Below, piece by piece: positions 11,506 through 19,053 of a DNA stretch of 21,353 nt; positions within the stretch are counted from its first letter, which is position 1, and each line of letters begins with the position of its first letter. Where the stretch lies: positions 240 through 21,592 of the forward strand of contig PMDX01000319.1 in assembly GCA_003154635.1 (NCBI GenBank), in the 5' to 3' direction. A program made the position numbers and the translations under genes. The notes beneath the pieces are model-generated. The model did no database searches. It was not told where the DNA came from and worked only from the letters and a program-made list of their open reading frames with translations. The stretch comes from Actinomycetota bacterium. Its GTDB lineage: Bacteria > Actinomycetota > Geothermincolia > Fen-727 > Anoxymicrobiaceae.

Positions 11506-14130
11506 CTATTTCGAGATACCTACCGAGTCGTGACCCCAGGTCCGGTTGCTTCCGTACATGGAGCGCTCCGCGATTACGGGCTTGTCGGCGGTAACTCTGG
11601 TCGAAACTTGCCACTGGTTGGGGACGGTGTCCGCCACGAAGAACGTCTTGCGGGAGTTGGCGGGCAGCGTCACCTTCGGTCCGGCAATGCTCCCACCGGG
11701 GGTCATGTAGGTCAGGGTGATCTTCGTAGGTGTGCTGTTCGGGTTCTGTACCAGGACCCAGGTCTCGAAGCCCGCGCCGGTGCACCCCTCGGCGAGGTCC
11801 CAGCTGTCTGCGGGGCTCGTTACGCCCATGGAGTTCGTGCCCTCGATTCTGTTGTTCCAGTAGCACGAGCGCTCCGCGACTATCGGCTGATCGCTGGTCA
11901 CCTTGGTCGAGACGCTCCAGGTGTTGGGCACCGTGTCCGCGGCGAAGAAGCTGTGCCTCGTGCCGGCCTTCACGACCACGGTCGGGCCCTTTACCTCGCC
12001 CCTGTCAGTCATGTAGGTCAGCGTAACGCGAGCGTCCTTGCTGCCCGGGTTCATTACCGGGATCCAGGTCTCGAATCCGCCGCTGGTGCAACCCTCTGCG
12101 AGGTACCAGGTCTTCGCCCCGCCGGTCACACCGACCGAGTCGTGCGCGCCCGTCCTGCCGTTCCAGTAAACGGACCGCTCGGCGATAACCGGGTCATCCG
12201 AGGTCACCTGGGTCGCGACCTCGCCGGCATTGCTCAAGGTATCCGCAATGTTGAACGACTGGCGCGAGTTCCCCGCCAGTGTCACGTATGGGCCGTTCAC
12301 CTTCCCGGTCGGGGTCATGTAGGTGAGCATCACGTGGGTCGGTGAGCTGTTGGGGTTCTGGACCAGGATCCAGCTCTCGAAGCCGCCGGTCGTGCTTCCC
12401 TCGGCGAGGTACCACACCGAGGACGGAGCCTCGACTCCCACCGAGTCGCTTCCCCACTTGCGATTGTGACCGTACATGGAGCGCTCGGCGATGATGTTCT
12501 TGTCCGAGGTGACCCGCGTGGATACCTGCCACTGGCCCGGGAGCACGTCCGCGACGTTAAACGTCTGGCGGGAATTCGCCGCTAGCTTCGTCCGCGGCCC
12601 CTGCACCGTTCCCTGCGGGGTCATGTAGGTGATGTTGATGTCCGCCGGGGTGGCATTCGGGTTCTGGACCAGTACCCAGGTCTCGAACCCGCCGTTGGTG
12701 CAACCCTCGGCCAGGTACCATATGGAGTTGTAGACGCTGAACTCCACCTCGTTGCTGGCCATGCTGCCCTGGTAGACCTTCAGGGGACCCGAGGCCTGCC
12801 ACTTGGGAGCATCGAACACTATCTTGTTGTCGCTCCAGGACACCACTGGTATCGTCGCGCTGCCCCACTTGAGCGTCCCGCCGCTGCCGAGTTTCACGCC
12901 GCGAAGCGTAACCCTCTGTCCGGGCTTCGCCGCGCCGGGAGCCACGCCCGTCAGGCCGAGGTCCGCGGAGAACTGCATGCCGTTGCTGGTCTCGCCGAGG
13001 TAGTTGGTCACCGTTACCTTGCAGTCGATGACGCCCGCCGGGACCTTCGCGTAGATCGTGTCGTTGACCCAGCCGCTGATCTGCGCCGCCGTGCCCCCGA
13101 ACTTGATGCTCGCGACCCCGCGGCAGGTCCCGAAGTTATTGCCCTTGATGGCCACGGTCGCGGCCGCGGTTCCGTGGTTCGGGCTGAGGCTCGAGATCGC
13201 GGGACGGTCGCCGGTCCGGTCGGTCATTGTCCAGGCTTCCCAGACGTAGTTGGCAACGAACTGGTAGCTCAGGTAGGTGTACCCACCCGCGCCCCACTCA
13301 CTGCCCCAGGAGTTGACTACCTTGATTCCCCCCTGGCCCCCGCCAGCCGAGTCGTCGTACCCGACCGCGCAGATGCCATGGTTTCCGTAGAACTGCTCGC
13401 TGGAGGCCGGCACGCCGACCCAGTTGCCCTGGCAGAAGTAGAAGGCCTGGTAGACAGGAATGCCTAGGGCAACCGGGTCGCCTGCCGCTAGATGTGCTTT
13501 GATCTCATTGACGTCGTTGTTGCCCGCCCCGCGCCATATATACGAGTAATCCTTGGCCTGGAACGGCTTTGCAGCTTCCTTCTGCTGCGCGTTCGGCTGC
13601 GTCAGGTAATCGTTCTGGTTGTACGCCATCGTGTTGAGGTCGACGTCGCCGGTGTCCTGCATGACCTGAAACGCCGAAGGGAACGACGAGCCCTTGTCCT
13701 TCCCGGCGTTTATCTGGTTGTAGATGAACGAGGGGCTGAACTGGTGGCTCGCGGTGGAGAGGCTCCAACCGTGGTCTTTCGCCTCCTGCAAGGTCTTATA
13801 ATAGTAGCTGCTGGCCCATGCAACGCAGCTCGACTGCTTTCCCTGGTTCCCGATCGGGAGGTCACCCCGGCTAAGGTCCACTTTCGAGGGGAGGCTGGCA
13901 GCCGAGCGTTCCGCCATCATCCTGGACGCCTTGGGGTAGTTCCCGCTGGTCGTTCGTACGAACCCCATAGTCCTGGGAGCTCCCGAGCCGACTGCCGGAG
14001 CCGCCGCGGCCTTGATGTCGCGGGCACTGTTTCCCGCGCCGCTCACGGGGCTTGCGAGTGCTGCTTGCCCCGCTACCAGCGTTCCGAACACTATCAAAGT
14101 TGTCAGCAAGATAACTGCTACACGTTTCAA
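11506..14130 (-). CDS. Secreted papain-like (C1) cysteine protease with two IPT/TIG-like domains and four WYLAEGCT repeats
   Basis: The start is TTG (14128-14130), with a GGGAGG SD (14137-14142) at 6-nt spacing, giving 874 residues with a signal peptide (K-R, hydrophobic core, A-L-A|S27). The catalytic domain (~85-300) has Q96 and C102 (Q-G-K-Q-S-S-C), H251 (G-N-H-G-I-C-A-V-G-Y) and N273 (V-V-N-S-W-G-S-E-W-G), the papain order and spacing. Two IPT/TIG-like Ig domains (~310-390, ~393-470) follow, then four ~100-residue repeats from W471, matching those of the S8 protease. Three of the four repeats read E-G-C-T instead of E-G-S-T. There is no obvious long propeptide. It is upstream of, and co-directional with, the histidine kinase. 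Confidence 0.93.
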   Translation of the reverse strand: MKRVAVILLTTLIVFGTLVAGQAALASPVSGAGNSARDIKAAAAPAVGSGAPRTMGFVRTTSGNYPKASRMMAERSAASLPSKVDLSRGDLPIGNQGKQSSCVAWASSYYYKTLQEAKDHGWSLSTASHQFSPSFIYNQINAGKDKGSSFPSAFQVMQDTGDVDLNTMAYNQNDYLTQPNAQQKEAAKPFQAKDYSYIWRGAGNNDVNEIKAHLAAGDPVALGIPVYQAFYFCQGNWVGVPASSEQFYGNHGICAVGYDDSAGGGQGGIKVVNSWGSEWGAGGYTYLSYQFVANYVWEAWTMTDRTGDRPAISSLSPNHGTAAATVAIKGNNFGTCRGVASIKFGGTAAQISGWVNDTIYAKVPAGVIDCKVTVTNYLGETSNGMQFSADLGLTGVAPGAAKPGQRVTLRGVKLGSGGTLKWGSATIPVVSWSDNKIVFDAPKWQASGPLKVYQGSMASNEVEFSVYNSIWYLAEGCTNGGFETWVLVQNPNATPADINITYMTPQGTVQGPRTKLAANSRQTFNVADVLPGQWQVSTRVTSDKNIIAERSMYGHNRKWGSDSVGVEAPSSVWYLAEGSTTGGFESWILVQNPNSSPTHVMLTYMTPTGKVNGPYVTLAGNSRQSFNIADTLSNAGEVATQVTSDDPVIAERSVYWNGRTGAHDSVGVTGGAKTWYLAEGCTSGGFETWIPVMNPGSKDARVTLTYMTDRGEVKGPTVVVKAGTRHSFFAADTVPNTWSVSTKVTSDQPIVAERSCYWNNRIEGTNSMGVTSPADSWDLAEGCTGAGFETWVLVQNPNSTPTKITLTYMTPGGSIAGPKVTLPANSRKTFFVADTVPNQWQVSTRVTADKPVIAERSMYGSNRTWGHDSVGISK

Positions 14131-14382
14131 GTGGGTCCTCCCAGGCCTTCTGATATGTGCATCGACCCGGGAGGCATCCCCCACTATCGGGAATTGGTGT
14201 GAACCCTCACTAGTGCCTGGGAGTGAGACCCTCTCACCCCATAGGGTGACGCCGCATCCCCCATCCATACCTGGATTTGTCTGTTCTCCTGAAAATGTCT
14301 ATTTCTACCCCTTGCGGGAACCTCGAGCCGGGTCTCCAAGCACGCCTAGAGGATCAGGTGTAATGGCATCCCCCGCCTCGAT

Positions 14383-14410
14383 CTTCCTCCAGAGAAGGGA
14401 GGAGGTTTTT
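14383..14410 (+). terminator. Terminator-like stem upstream of the SCP-2 gene
   Basis: CTTCCTCC pairs with GGAGGAGG (8 bp with one G-U) around AGAGAAG and is followed by TTTTT. No plus-strand gene precedes it, so it would end either a short unannotated transcript or a leader. Confidence 0.4.
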
Positions 14411-14415
14411 GCCTA

Positions 14416-14445
14416 TTGCGCGGGTGGCGGTGAATCGTGTAGGAT
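14416..14445 (+). promoter_or_regulatory. Possible sigma-70-type promoter for the SCP-2 gene
   Basis: TTGCGC (14416-14421) and TAGGAT (14440-14445) are separated by 18 nt. This would start transcription about 30 nt before the SCP-2 start codon. Read by eye only. Confidence 0.35.
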
Positions 14446-14482
14446 TCTCAACGGTACCTCGCACGATCCGGGGGAGGCGAAG

Positions 14483-14869
14483 ATGTCATTATTCGCGAGT
14501 GAGGATTGGGCGGCGCTTCTGGAGCAGGAAATCAATTCCGACAAAGAGATGAAAAAAGCCGGAAAAGGTTTTGATGCCACCATCCAGTTCATCATCCAGA
14601 ACGCCGGTGACCGTGGTGATCTTCCATTCTGGACCCACATGAAAGACGGAGTGGTCCTCGGGGTCAACACCGGCGAGTCCAAGTGCGATTTCAACATCGC
14701 GGGAGACTACTCGGTCTGGAAGGAGATCGTCGGGGGTAATTTGGACCCGATCCAGGCAATCATGGTCAAGAAGCTCACGTTCGAAGGCAACATGCAGTAC
14801 ATCATGCGGTACATCAAAGCGGTGAACCAGATGATGGTCGACGTCAAGAACGTTCCCACCGAGTTTTAA
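14483..14869 (+). CDS. SCP-2 sterol-transfer family protein
   Basis: This 128-residue protein is the size of a lone SCP-2 domain. It has the expected pattern of a helical N-terminus, a central beta segment (V-V-L-G-V-N-T-G...C-D-F-N-I-A-G-D-Y), a W-K-E-I-x-x-G segment, and a C-terminal M-V-K-K-L-T-F-E-G-N motif followed by helices. The fold binds lipids or acyl-CoA-like ligands in a hydrophobic tunnel; the bacterial role is usually unknown. The ATG at 14483 is chosen over the longer open frame because GGAGG (14473-14477) lies 5 nt before it. It is followed by a strong terminator, so it is probably monocistronic. Confidence 0.85.
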   Translation: MSLFASEDWAALLEQEINSDKEMKKAGKGFDATIQFIIQNAGDRGDLPFWTHMKDGVVLGVNTGESKCDFNIAGDYSVWKEIVGGNLDPIQAIMVKKLTFEGNMQYIMRYIKAVNQMMVDVKNVPTEF

Positions 14870-14898
14870 CCGACCCACCAACACGCATATCAACTCTC

Positions 14899-14924
14899 GA
14901 GCCGGGTCTCTACAGACCCGGCTC
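14899..14924 (+). terminator. Rho-independent terminator after the SCP-2 gene (hairpin family, copy 3)
   Basis: An 11-bp perfect stem GAGCCGGGTCT / AGACCCGGCTC has a CTAC loop (12 bp with the flanking C-G) and is followed by GCTCTTTCTTCTT. It starts 30 nt after the SCP-2 stop. Confidence 0.85.
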
Positions 14925-14940
14925 GCTCTTTCTTCTTGAT

Positions 14941-14965
14941 GAGCCGGGTCTCTCCGGGCCGGCTC
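14941..14965 (+). repeat. Degenerate tandem copy of the hairpin family (copy 4)
   Basis: GAGCCGG pairs with CCGGCTC (7 bp), with the interior diverged (GTCTCTCCGGG). It lies 16 nt after copy 3, suggesting tandem duplication and decay. Confidence 0.6.
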
Positions 14966-15205
14966 CTGATATGTGCAGGTGATTAAGCATGGCTAATAAT
15001 GCCACCCAGGTACATGACCGGCTCCGAGCTCGTGGAAGGAGGAAGCGTTTTGATGCCGCCGCTCTCACGGGCCGCTATCGATCCATCGAGCAAGCTGGGC
15101 AACCAGAATTTCTCCATGCTCGTGACCTGCAGGGAGTGTTTGTCCATCTCGGTGGACAGGACCATGTCCTGGACCGGGCAGGGAGCGCCTTCCGAGGAGG
15201 GCCGA
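14966..15205. other. Intergenic stretch, open in several frames, no confident gene
   Basis: Between the SCP-2 terminators and the zinc-ribbon gene there are open frames on both strands. One on the plus strand runs 14999-15349. One on the minus strand, ending at 14983, is offset by one base from the zinc-ribbon gene. Neither has a recognisable domain or a convincing SD, and I assign none. Confidence 0.4.
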
Positions 15206-16315
15206 TTAGTGCCTGCCGGCTCTCGGGGAGGGGGAATACGATGGGAGAACAGCCACTTCGAAGTGTCCGTCGGAGATTTCCCAATCGACTTCGCTGCCTT
15301 CACCAAAGACGATCTCGTAGAACCCCTGTATGAACCCGGCAACGAGTAGAGGCATCGAGGCATTGTCGATGAGGACGTGCGCACCCTTTCGTCCCATTCG
15401 CAGATCGCGAAGGTCGCCCAGGCCCCTGACGGCGAATTGCCGTGCAAGCTCGTCCATATCGGTGAGTTCGGATGCGTTGAACGGGCCGTTTCGGATGAAG
15501 CGGCGTTGGGCTTCGACGACCAGCCGCGGGACTCCTTCACCGAGCTCGAGCTCCAGCTCGGCAAGCAACGGGTCGATCATGGGCGGGCCGATCATGACCA
15601 TGCGGCGCCCGGTGACCGAGTTCTTGATGATTCCACGCGTTGAATCCCAACCGTAGTCGGATAGGGCTATCGGACCTCCACAGGTTGCGCATCTCTCGAG
15701 CTTTACCACTCCGGCCTTATATTCATAGGGGTTCAACCTCAGGCGGTGCCGCGGTTCTTCCGGCGATTCCTCGGGGAAGTAGGTCACATCGATGGCGTCA
15801 GGCGCCAGCCGTTCATAAACGTACGCGCCTTCGGGGTGAAAGACCTCGGTCACTCCTATCACAGTGCCGACAGCCATTGGAATCGAGTATGGATTTACGA
15901 AACGCACCGTTAGGAAGTCATCGGCGCGGCGCTCGAGCTGGTGCCCGAGATAAGAGGATTTCCCGTACCCCATCACCGAGCCTATCCAGAACAGGCCCTC
16001 CATGATGGTGACCTGGTTGAAGTCAGGGTCGGTTAAAACCCATTCACCGATGATATCCTGGATATTTTCGGGGAACATCTGTTGGATATACATGCGGGTC
16101 GCGCGACGCGAAGCACCTATGACAATATGCTCGATCGGCCTCCCCGCTAGTTCCGCGATGCCTTCCCAGATAGGGTCCCACGCGTCAGCTTCGACGAACG
16201 CCATTCGGGCCGTCGGGTCGTTCGACATCACGATGGCCCCGCTATCAAGCCATGTATGCTCACCTGTAATGAATCTCGGAACGCCGCACTCTTCACAGCG
16301 TGGCATGTCCGGCAT
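15206..16315 (-). CDS. Zinc-ribbon protein of unknown function (possible V4R-like C-terminus)
   Basis: I do not recognise a named family. The start is set at ATG 16313-16315 because GGGAGGAG (16322-16329) lies about 6 nt upstream; this gives 369 residues. Two C-x2-C pairs are seen (C7/C10 in C-E-E-C-G-V-P and C209/C212 in C-A-T-C-G-G-P), consistent with metal binding as ribbons or one split site. The last ~70 residues (G-F-I-Q-G-F-Y-E-I-V-F-G...D-W-E) recall the end of V4R-type ligand-binding domains, but weakly. There is no signal peptide or membrane segment, so it is likely cytoplasmic, possibly a sensor-like protein. A GATAAT box (16364-16369, minus strand) could be its -10 element. Confidence 0.75.
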   Translation of the reverse strand: MPDMPRCEECGVPRFITGEHTWLDSGAIVMSNDPTARMAFVEADAWDPIWEGIAELAGRPIEHIVIGASRRATRMYIQQMFPENIQDIIGEWVLTDPDFNQVTIMEGLFWIGSVMGYGKSSYLGHQLERRADDFLTVRFVNPYSIPMAVGTVIGVTEVFHPEGAYVYERLAPDAIDVTYFPEESPEEPRHRLRLNPYEYKAGVVKLERCATCGGPIALSDYGWDSTRGIIKNSVTGRRMVMIGPPMIDPLLAELELELGEGVPRLVVEAQRRFIRNGPFNASELTDMDELARQFAVRGLGDLRDLRMGRKGAHVLIDNASMPLLVAGFIQGFYEIVFGEGSEVDWEISDGHFEVAVLPSYSPSPRAGRH

Positions 16316-16437
16316 CTGTGACTCCTCCCACCCGAACCGCCGCCACAAGATACTGCACAGCTAATTATCGGACTTTCCCAATAAACATAGAAGCATTTCA
16401 AGCACTCCGAACTCTAAATGCCGGCCTCTGGATAATC

Positions 16438-16446
16438 TGCTAAAAT
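16438..16446 (+). promoter_or_regulatory. Possible extended -10 promoter of tRNA-Arg
   Basis: TGCTAAAAT is an extended -10 box about 42 nt before the tRNA 5' end. No clear -35 is visible at the expected distance. Confidence 0.35.
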
Positions 16447-16487
16447 CACCTCTGAAAACCTGCGTTGGAGCGAGTCGCGCAGGTCTC

Positions 16488-16562
16488 GCCCCCGTAGCTC
16501 AGGGGATAGAGCAGTGGATTCCTAATCCATGCGCGCAGGTTCGAATCCTGCCGGGGGTACCA
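16488..16562 (+). tRNA. tRNA-Arg (anticodon CCU)
   Basis: A full cloverleaf can be folded by hand: acceptor GCCCCCG/CGGGGGT with one G-U pair, D-stem GCTC/GAGC, anticodon stem GTGGA/TCCAT around loop TTCCTAA, and T-arm CAGG-TTCGAAT-CCTG. The anticodon CCT reads AGG (Arg). The terminal CCA is encoded (16560-16562). Confidence 0.95.
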
Positions 16563-16750
16563 CCTCCCTCCGAATCCCGGTCAAAGCTCTTCAAATCCGG
16601 CAAGGCGTTCGGGACCTCCACGGCGAAAGCATCTTGGGAGTATTAGTCCGACGTAAATGCCCTTATCAAGACCAGATACAGAGCAACACCGGAGACAACG
16701 ACATCGTCGTCGAGATATCTTCGTGTGCCTGAGCCCGGGCCAATACAGCT
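16563..16750. other. tRNA downstream spacer without a gene
   Basis: No credible reading frame, integrase or direct repeat of the tRNA 3' end is seen. It ends at the hairpin at 16751-16778. Confidence 0.5.
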
Positions 16751-16778
16751 TGACCCGGGTCTCTCCAGACCCGGGTCA
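16751..16778. terminator. 12-bp hairpin between tRNA-Arg and the Holin-X-like gene (hairpin family, copy 5)
   Basis: TGACCCGGGTCT (16751-16762) pairs perfectly with AGACCCGGGTCA (16767-16778) around CTCC. It is a compensated variant of the family stem: GAGCC/GGCTC has become GACCC/GGGTC on both sides, so pairing is conserved. No T-tract follows on the plus strand. Confidence 0.6.
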
Positions 16779-16823
16779 TCGAAAACTAAATATCGACCAA
16801 CCAAATGAAAGGGGGACACTCGA

Positions 16824-17456
16824 GTGAGCAACTTGCCAGAGATCAAAGAGCGCCTGGATAACCTCACCAAACTGAGCATCGTGTTAAAAGACCAGTTCAC
16901 GGGGCTGCAAAACCCTGAAGGTGAGGCCCTGAAGAAGAAGGCAAAAGCGCAGGGCACCCGCTTTGGAATCGGTGCGGGGATTTCCTTTTTCGGCGCCATG
17001 ATCGCGGCCCTTGCCCTCCTGTACAGCCTGGCTGTCATCATCCTTCTAGTGAACATCGCCCTGGATAGACCATGGCTCTCCGCGCTCATCGTCGTCGGAG
17101 GTTTCCTGGTGATCGGTGGTGTTCTCCTTGGAATAGGAGCCAGCATTGCCAAGTCTTCCGCGAAGGAGCTCTCCAAGACGGCCGAGGACGTCAAGAAACA
17201 GCTCAAGGATATCAGCAACCAGGTCAAGTCCGAGGTCGACGAACTGCAGAAGCTGCTGAAGCAGGAAACTGACGAACGGCAGAAGCAGATGGCGGAGATG
17301 GTGACGTCCGCAAAGAAAGCGGCACCCGCCGCGGCACCTCTCGCCGCAGGCGCATATCTCGGATTCCGACTTATCAAGCGACGCTTCAAATCCCGCAAAG
17401 AACGACGAGCCATCCTCGAGGTCGTTCAACTATACGACGCCGTCAGAAACCAGTAG
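16824..17456 (+). CDS. Membrane protein, putative Actinobacterial Holin-X-like / phage-holin superfamily
   Basis: The 210-residue protein has an amphipathic N-terminus, two strongly hydrophobic stretches (~48-80 and ~85-109), a long charged coiled coil (~111-165) and a basic C-terminal tail after a short hydrophobic A-P-L-A-A-G-A-Y-L-G-F segment. This layout matches the putative Actinobacterial Holin-X family, which is chromosomal and not shown to be lytic. No phage genes are nearby. The start is GTG (16824-16826) with GGGGGA about 8 nt upstream. Family is assigned by architecture, so only moderately sure. Confidence 0.72.
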   Translation: MSNLPEIKERLDNLTKLSIVLKDQFTGLQNPEGEALKKKAKAQGTRFGIGAGISFFGAMIAALALLYSLAVIILLVNIALDRPWLSALIVVGGFLVIGGVLLGIGASIAKSSAKELSKTAEDVKKQLKDISNQVKSEVDELQKLLKQETDERQKQMAEMVTSAKKAAPAAAPLAAGAYLGFRLIKRRFKSRKERRAILEVVQLYDAVRNQ

Positions 17457-17464
17457 TAACGATC

Positions 17465-17509
17465 CCCCCTCCCCCTCGAGGGGGCCGGTCCGGGTGGGGG
17501 TGGCATCAA
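17465..17509 (+). repeat. G-rich intergenic repeat, copy D
   Basis: CCCCTCCCCCTCGAGGGGG is followed by the diverged tail CCGGTCCGGGTGGGGGTGGCATCAA. It lies just after the Holin-X-like stop, in the same polarity as the other copies. Confidence 0.75.
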
Positions 17510-17543
17510 CGGCCACTCCTTGAATTGTGTCCTCTTCGCTCTT

Positions 17544-17569
17544 GAGCCGGGCCTCTGAAGGCCCGGCTC
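17544..17569. terminator. Hairpin between convergent genes (hairpin family, copy 6)
   Basis: GAGCCGGGCCT pairs perfectly with AGGCCCGGCTC (11 bp) around CTGA. Relative to the usual GAGCCGGGTCT stem, both arms changed together (T-A to C-G), again keeping the pairing. It lies between the Holin-X-like stop (17456) and the lipoprotein stop (17602). T-tracts are absent or weak. Confidence 0.65.
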
Positions 17570-17601
17570 TCGAGTATCAGGAAAATGGCTTTCGGGCCAA
17601 C

Positions 17602-18144
17602 CTACAGGTTCTTGTCCACCTTGAGCTTCTGGGCCTGCTGGTCGAGGTTGGCGGCGCTGTCGTTCAGCTTTGTGATTTCGTCCTGATACTGCTTCAGCAC
17701 TGCTTCATTGCCTGTTGCATTGCTGGAGTTGTTCAGTGCAATCATCTGGTCGAAATAGTTGTTTGTCTTCTGGATGACCTGCTTTATCTTGTCCAGCGCT
17801 TCGATTTCGAGGCTTGCATACCTGGCGTAGTTATCGACGTCCTTGAGGCCTTTGATCTTCGCGTACTCGGCCTTGGCCTCGTCGATGATCCTGGGGAGAT
17901 TGCCGGCTGCTGCCCTGGCCTTGGCGACATCCGCACTGAACTGAGCCGGGTCGCTAACTGCTGCTTGTACCGCGTTGATCTCGTTCTCCCACGGCTGCGC
18001 CGCGCTCTGGAACTTCTTGATTATCACATCTCCCGCATTCAGATATTGCTGAGCCTGCTTCGTGTCTGTCCCGCAGCCAGCCAATAAAGCAAGCATACTG
18101 GCGCCAATCATGACGGTTAGTATGACAATGATAAGCTTCTTCAC
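17602..18144 (-). CDS. Lipoprotein, helical, function unknown
   Basis: I choose the GTG at 18142-18144: a GGAGG SD (18152-18156) lies 7 nt upstream, while the ATG at 18148-18150 would sit one base from it. The 180-residue product starts M-K-K-L-I-I-V with a hydrophobic core and a lipobox L-L-A-G-C24, so it should be lipid-anchored on the outer face of the membrane. The mature part is rich in Ala, Gln, Lys and Asp and looks almost wholly alpha-helical, with heptad-like spacing. No family is recognised. Confidence 0.8.
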   Translation of the reverse strand: MKKLIIVILTVMIGASMLALLAGCGTDTKQAQQYLNAGDVIIKKFQSAAQPWENEINAVQAAVSDPAQFSADVAKARAAAGNLPRIIDEAKAEYAKIKGLKDVDNYARYASLEIEALDKIKQVIQKTNNYFDQMIALNNSSNATGNEAVLKQYQDEITKLNDSAANLDQQAQKLKVDKNL

Positions 18145-18243
18145 GCTCATTCCTCCAGGCCACCGCATCTCGATCGCCCGCCTCGCACGCCAATTTTATC
18201 AGGTCTATCCGGGAGACTTAGAATGTGCCCATCAAAGAGGCAG

Positions 18244-18899
18244 TCATCCCTGGATTCCCAGCGCATAGATGAAGGCCGTCACTTTGTCGTCGGGCAGAGA
18301 ATAATGGTACGCGGTCAGGTTGAAGCTCACCGCTTTGCTGAAGCCGTATCGCTCGTAGAAATCCCAGGAGAGCTTGGTGTCGGTGCAGACTGTTGTCTTG
18401 TTATAGCCGAGCGACCTGGATTGGTCGACCCATTCGTCCATCATTACCCTGCCGATACCCCCCTGTAATCTTTCTGGCTGGTGAGGATCAGGGTTTCCGT
18501 ACTCGGGCGCATCGGGTGACGGTAAACGAACGGCGAGTAGCCTATCAGCAAGCGCTTCACGTGCGCGCGGGCGAATGGCGTTGCCTTGCCCCGGCACGAG
18601 CCAAGGAACCAGCGCCACAGGTACGAGTTGAGGAGGCGCACCTGTCGTATCGTATCCCGTGTCTCGAACGGCAGTGCCCCGACGAGAAAGCCGCGCGCCT
18701 CGTCGTCGGCTTCGGCGACATAGGTCGTCACTCCCATCTTGTGGGCGGTCAGTATGAGGTCTTCAACCATCGATTTGTCAGCATGGTCAATTATCGGCCA
18801 GAGTATGTGGTGGAATCCGTCAACGAAGGCTTTGTAGGCCCCTTCCAGGTCCCGCTCCGGCTCGAACTCTCTTACCAGGTACCGATCGAGTGCGCTCAT
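18244..18899 (-). pseudogene. GNAT-family N-acetyltransferase, frameshifted at a G6 tract
   Basis: Two overlapping frames together make one GNAT protein of about 218 residues. The first starts at ATG 18897-18899 (GGGGG upstream) and runs to a stop at 18444. The second, offset by one base, carries the C-terminal half to 18244. They join at the acetyl-CoA site: L-T-S-Q-K-D-Y-R-G in frame one and G-I-G-R-V-M-M-D-E-W in frame two, together Q-K-D-Y-R-G-(G)-G-I-G, the GNAT motif A. The second half goes on to the usual Y-E-R-Y-G-F motif. The break falls on six G (18458-18463, minus strand); one more G restores a single frame. This may be a real mutation, a length-variable tract, ribosomal slippage or a sequencing error. 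Substrate unknown. Confidence 0.75.
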
Positions 18900-19016
18900 C
18901 GAACCCCCTTCCCGCACCGCCCGCAGCCCGAGCGCGGGCAGGCACCGCCAGTCGCAGGCGCATTCTACTACAGGTGAGGCAAGGCTGGTATCCACGCACG
19001 AGGCGGCGCCGTGATA

Positions 19017-19044
19017 TGGGGGGGGTCAGGGTGGGGGTGGCGCT
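19017..19044 (+). repeat. G-rich intergenic repeat, copy E
   Basis: ATGGGGGGGGTCAGGGTGG followed by GGGTGGCGCTA. Only the 3' half of the element is present, ending 10 nt before the lipoprotein stop. Confidence 0.7.
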
Positions 19045-19053
19045 AGAGCCAGC

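Larger units (their letters stand above)
14131..14482. other. 352-nt divergent intergenic region (cysteine protease / SCP-2 gene)
   Basis: No gene is seen. On the minus side the protease leader holds alternative hairpins (GTGAGA-GGG-TCTCAC at 14223-14237, overlapping CACCC/GGGTG at 14235-14248). A half copy of the hairpin family lies at 14325-14337. On the plus side a terminator-like stem (14383-14410) and a possible promoter (14416-14445) precede the SCP-2 gene. Confidence 0.5.

Noticed and set aside
11428..12345. Long plus-strand open frame over the cysteine protease repeats
   Set aside because: It mirrors the minus-strand repeat array, is rich in Arg/Gly/His, has no SD and no domain, whereas the minus frame has a clear protease.
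14989..15349. Plus-strand small genes starting at 14989 or 14999
   Set aside because: They overlap the well-supported 3' end of the minus-strand zinc-ribbon gene, lie in competing frames and show no domain; kept only as an open question.
16529..16732. 67-codon open frame on the plus strand
   Set aside because: It starts inside tRNA-Arg and has no SD or protein-like features.
16488..16750. tRNA-Arg as an integration site
   Set aside because: No integrase, no direct repeat of the tRNA 3' end and no phage or plasmid genes are seen in the window; the Holin-X-like protein alone is not evidence of a prophage.
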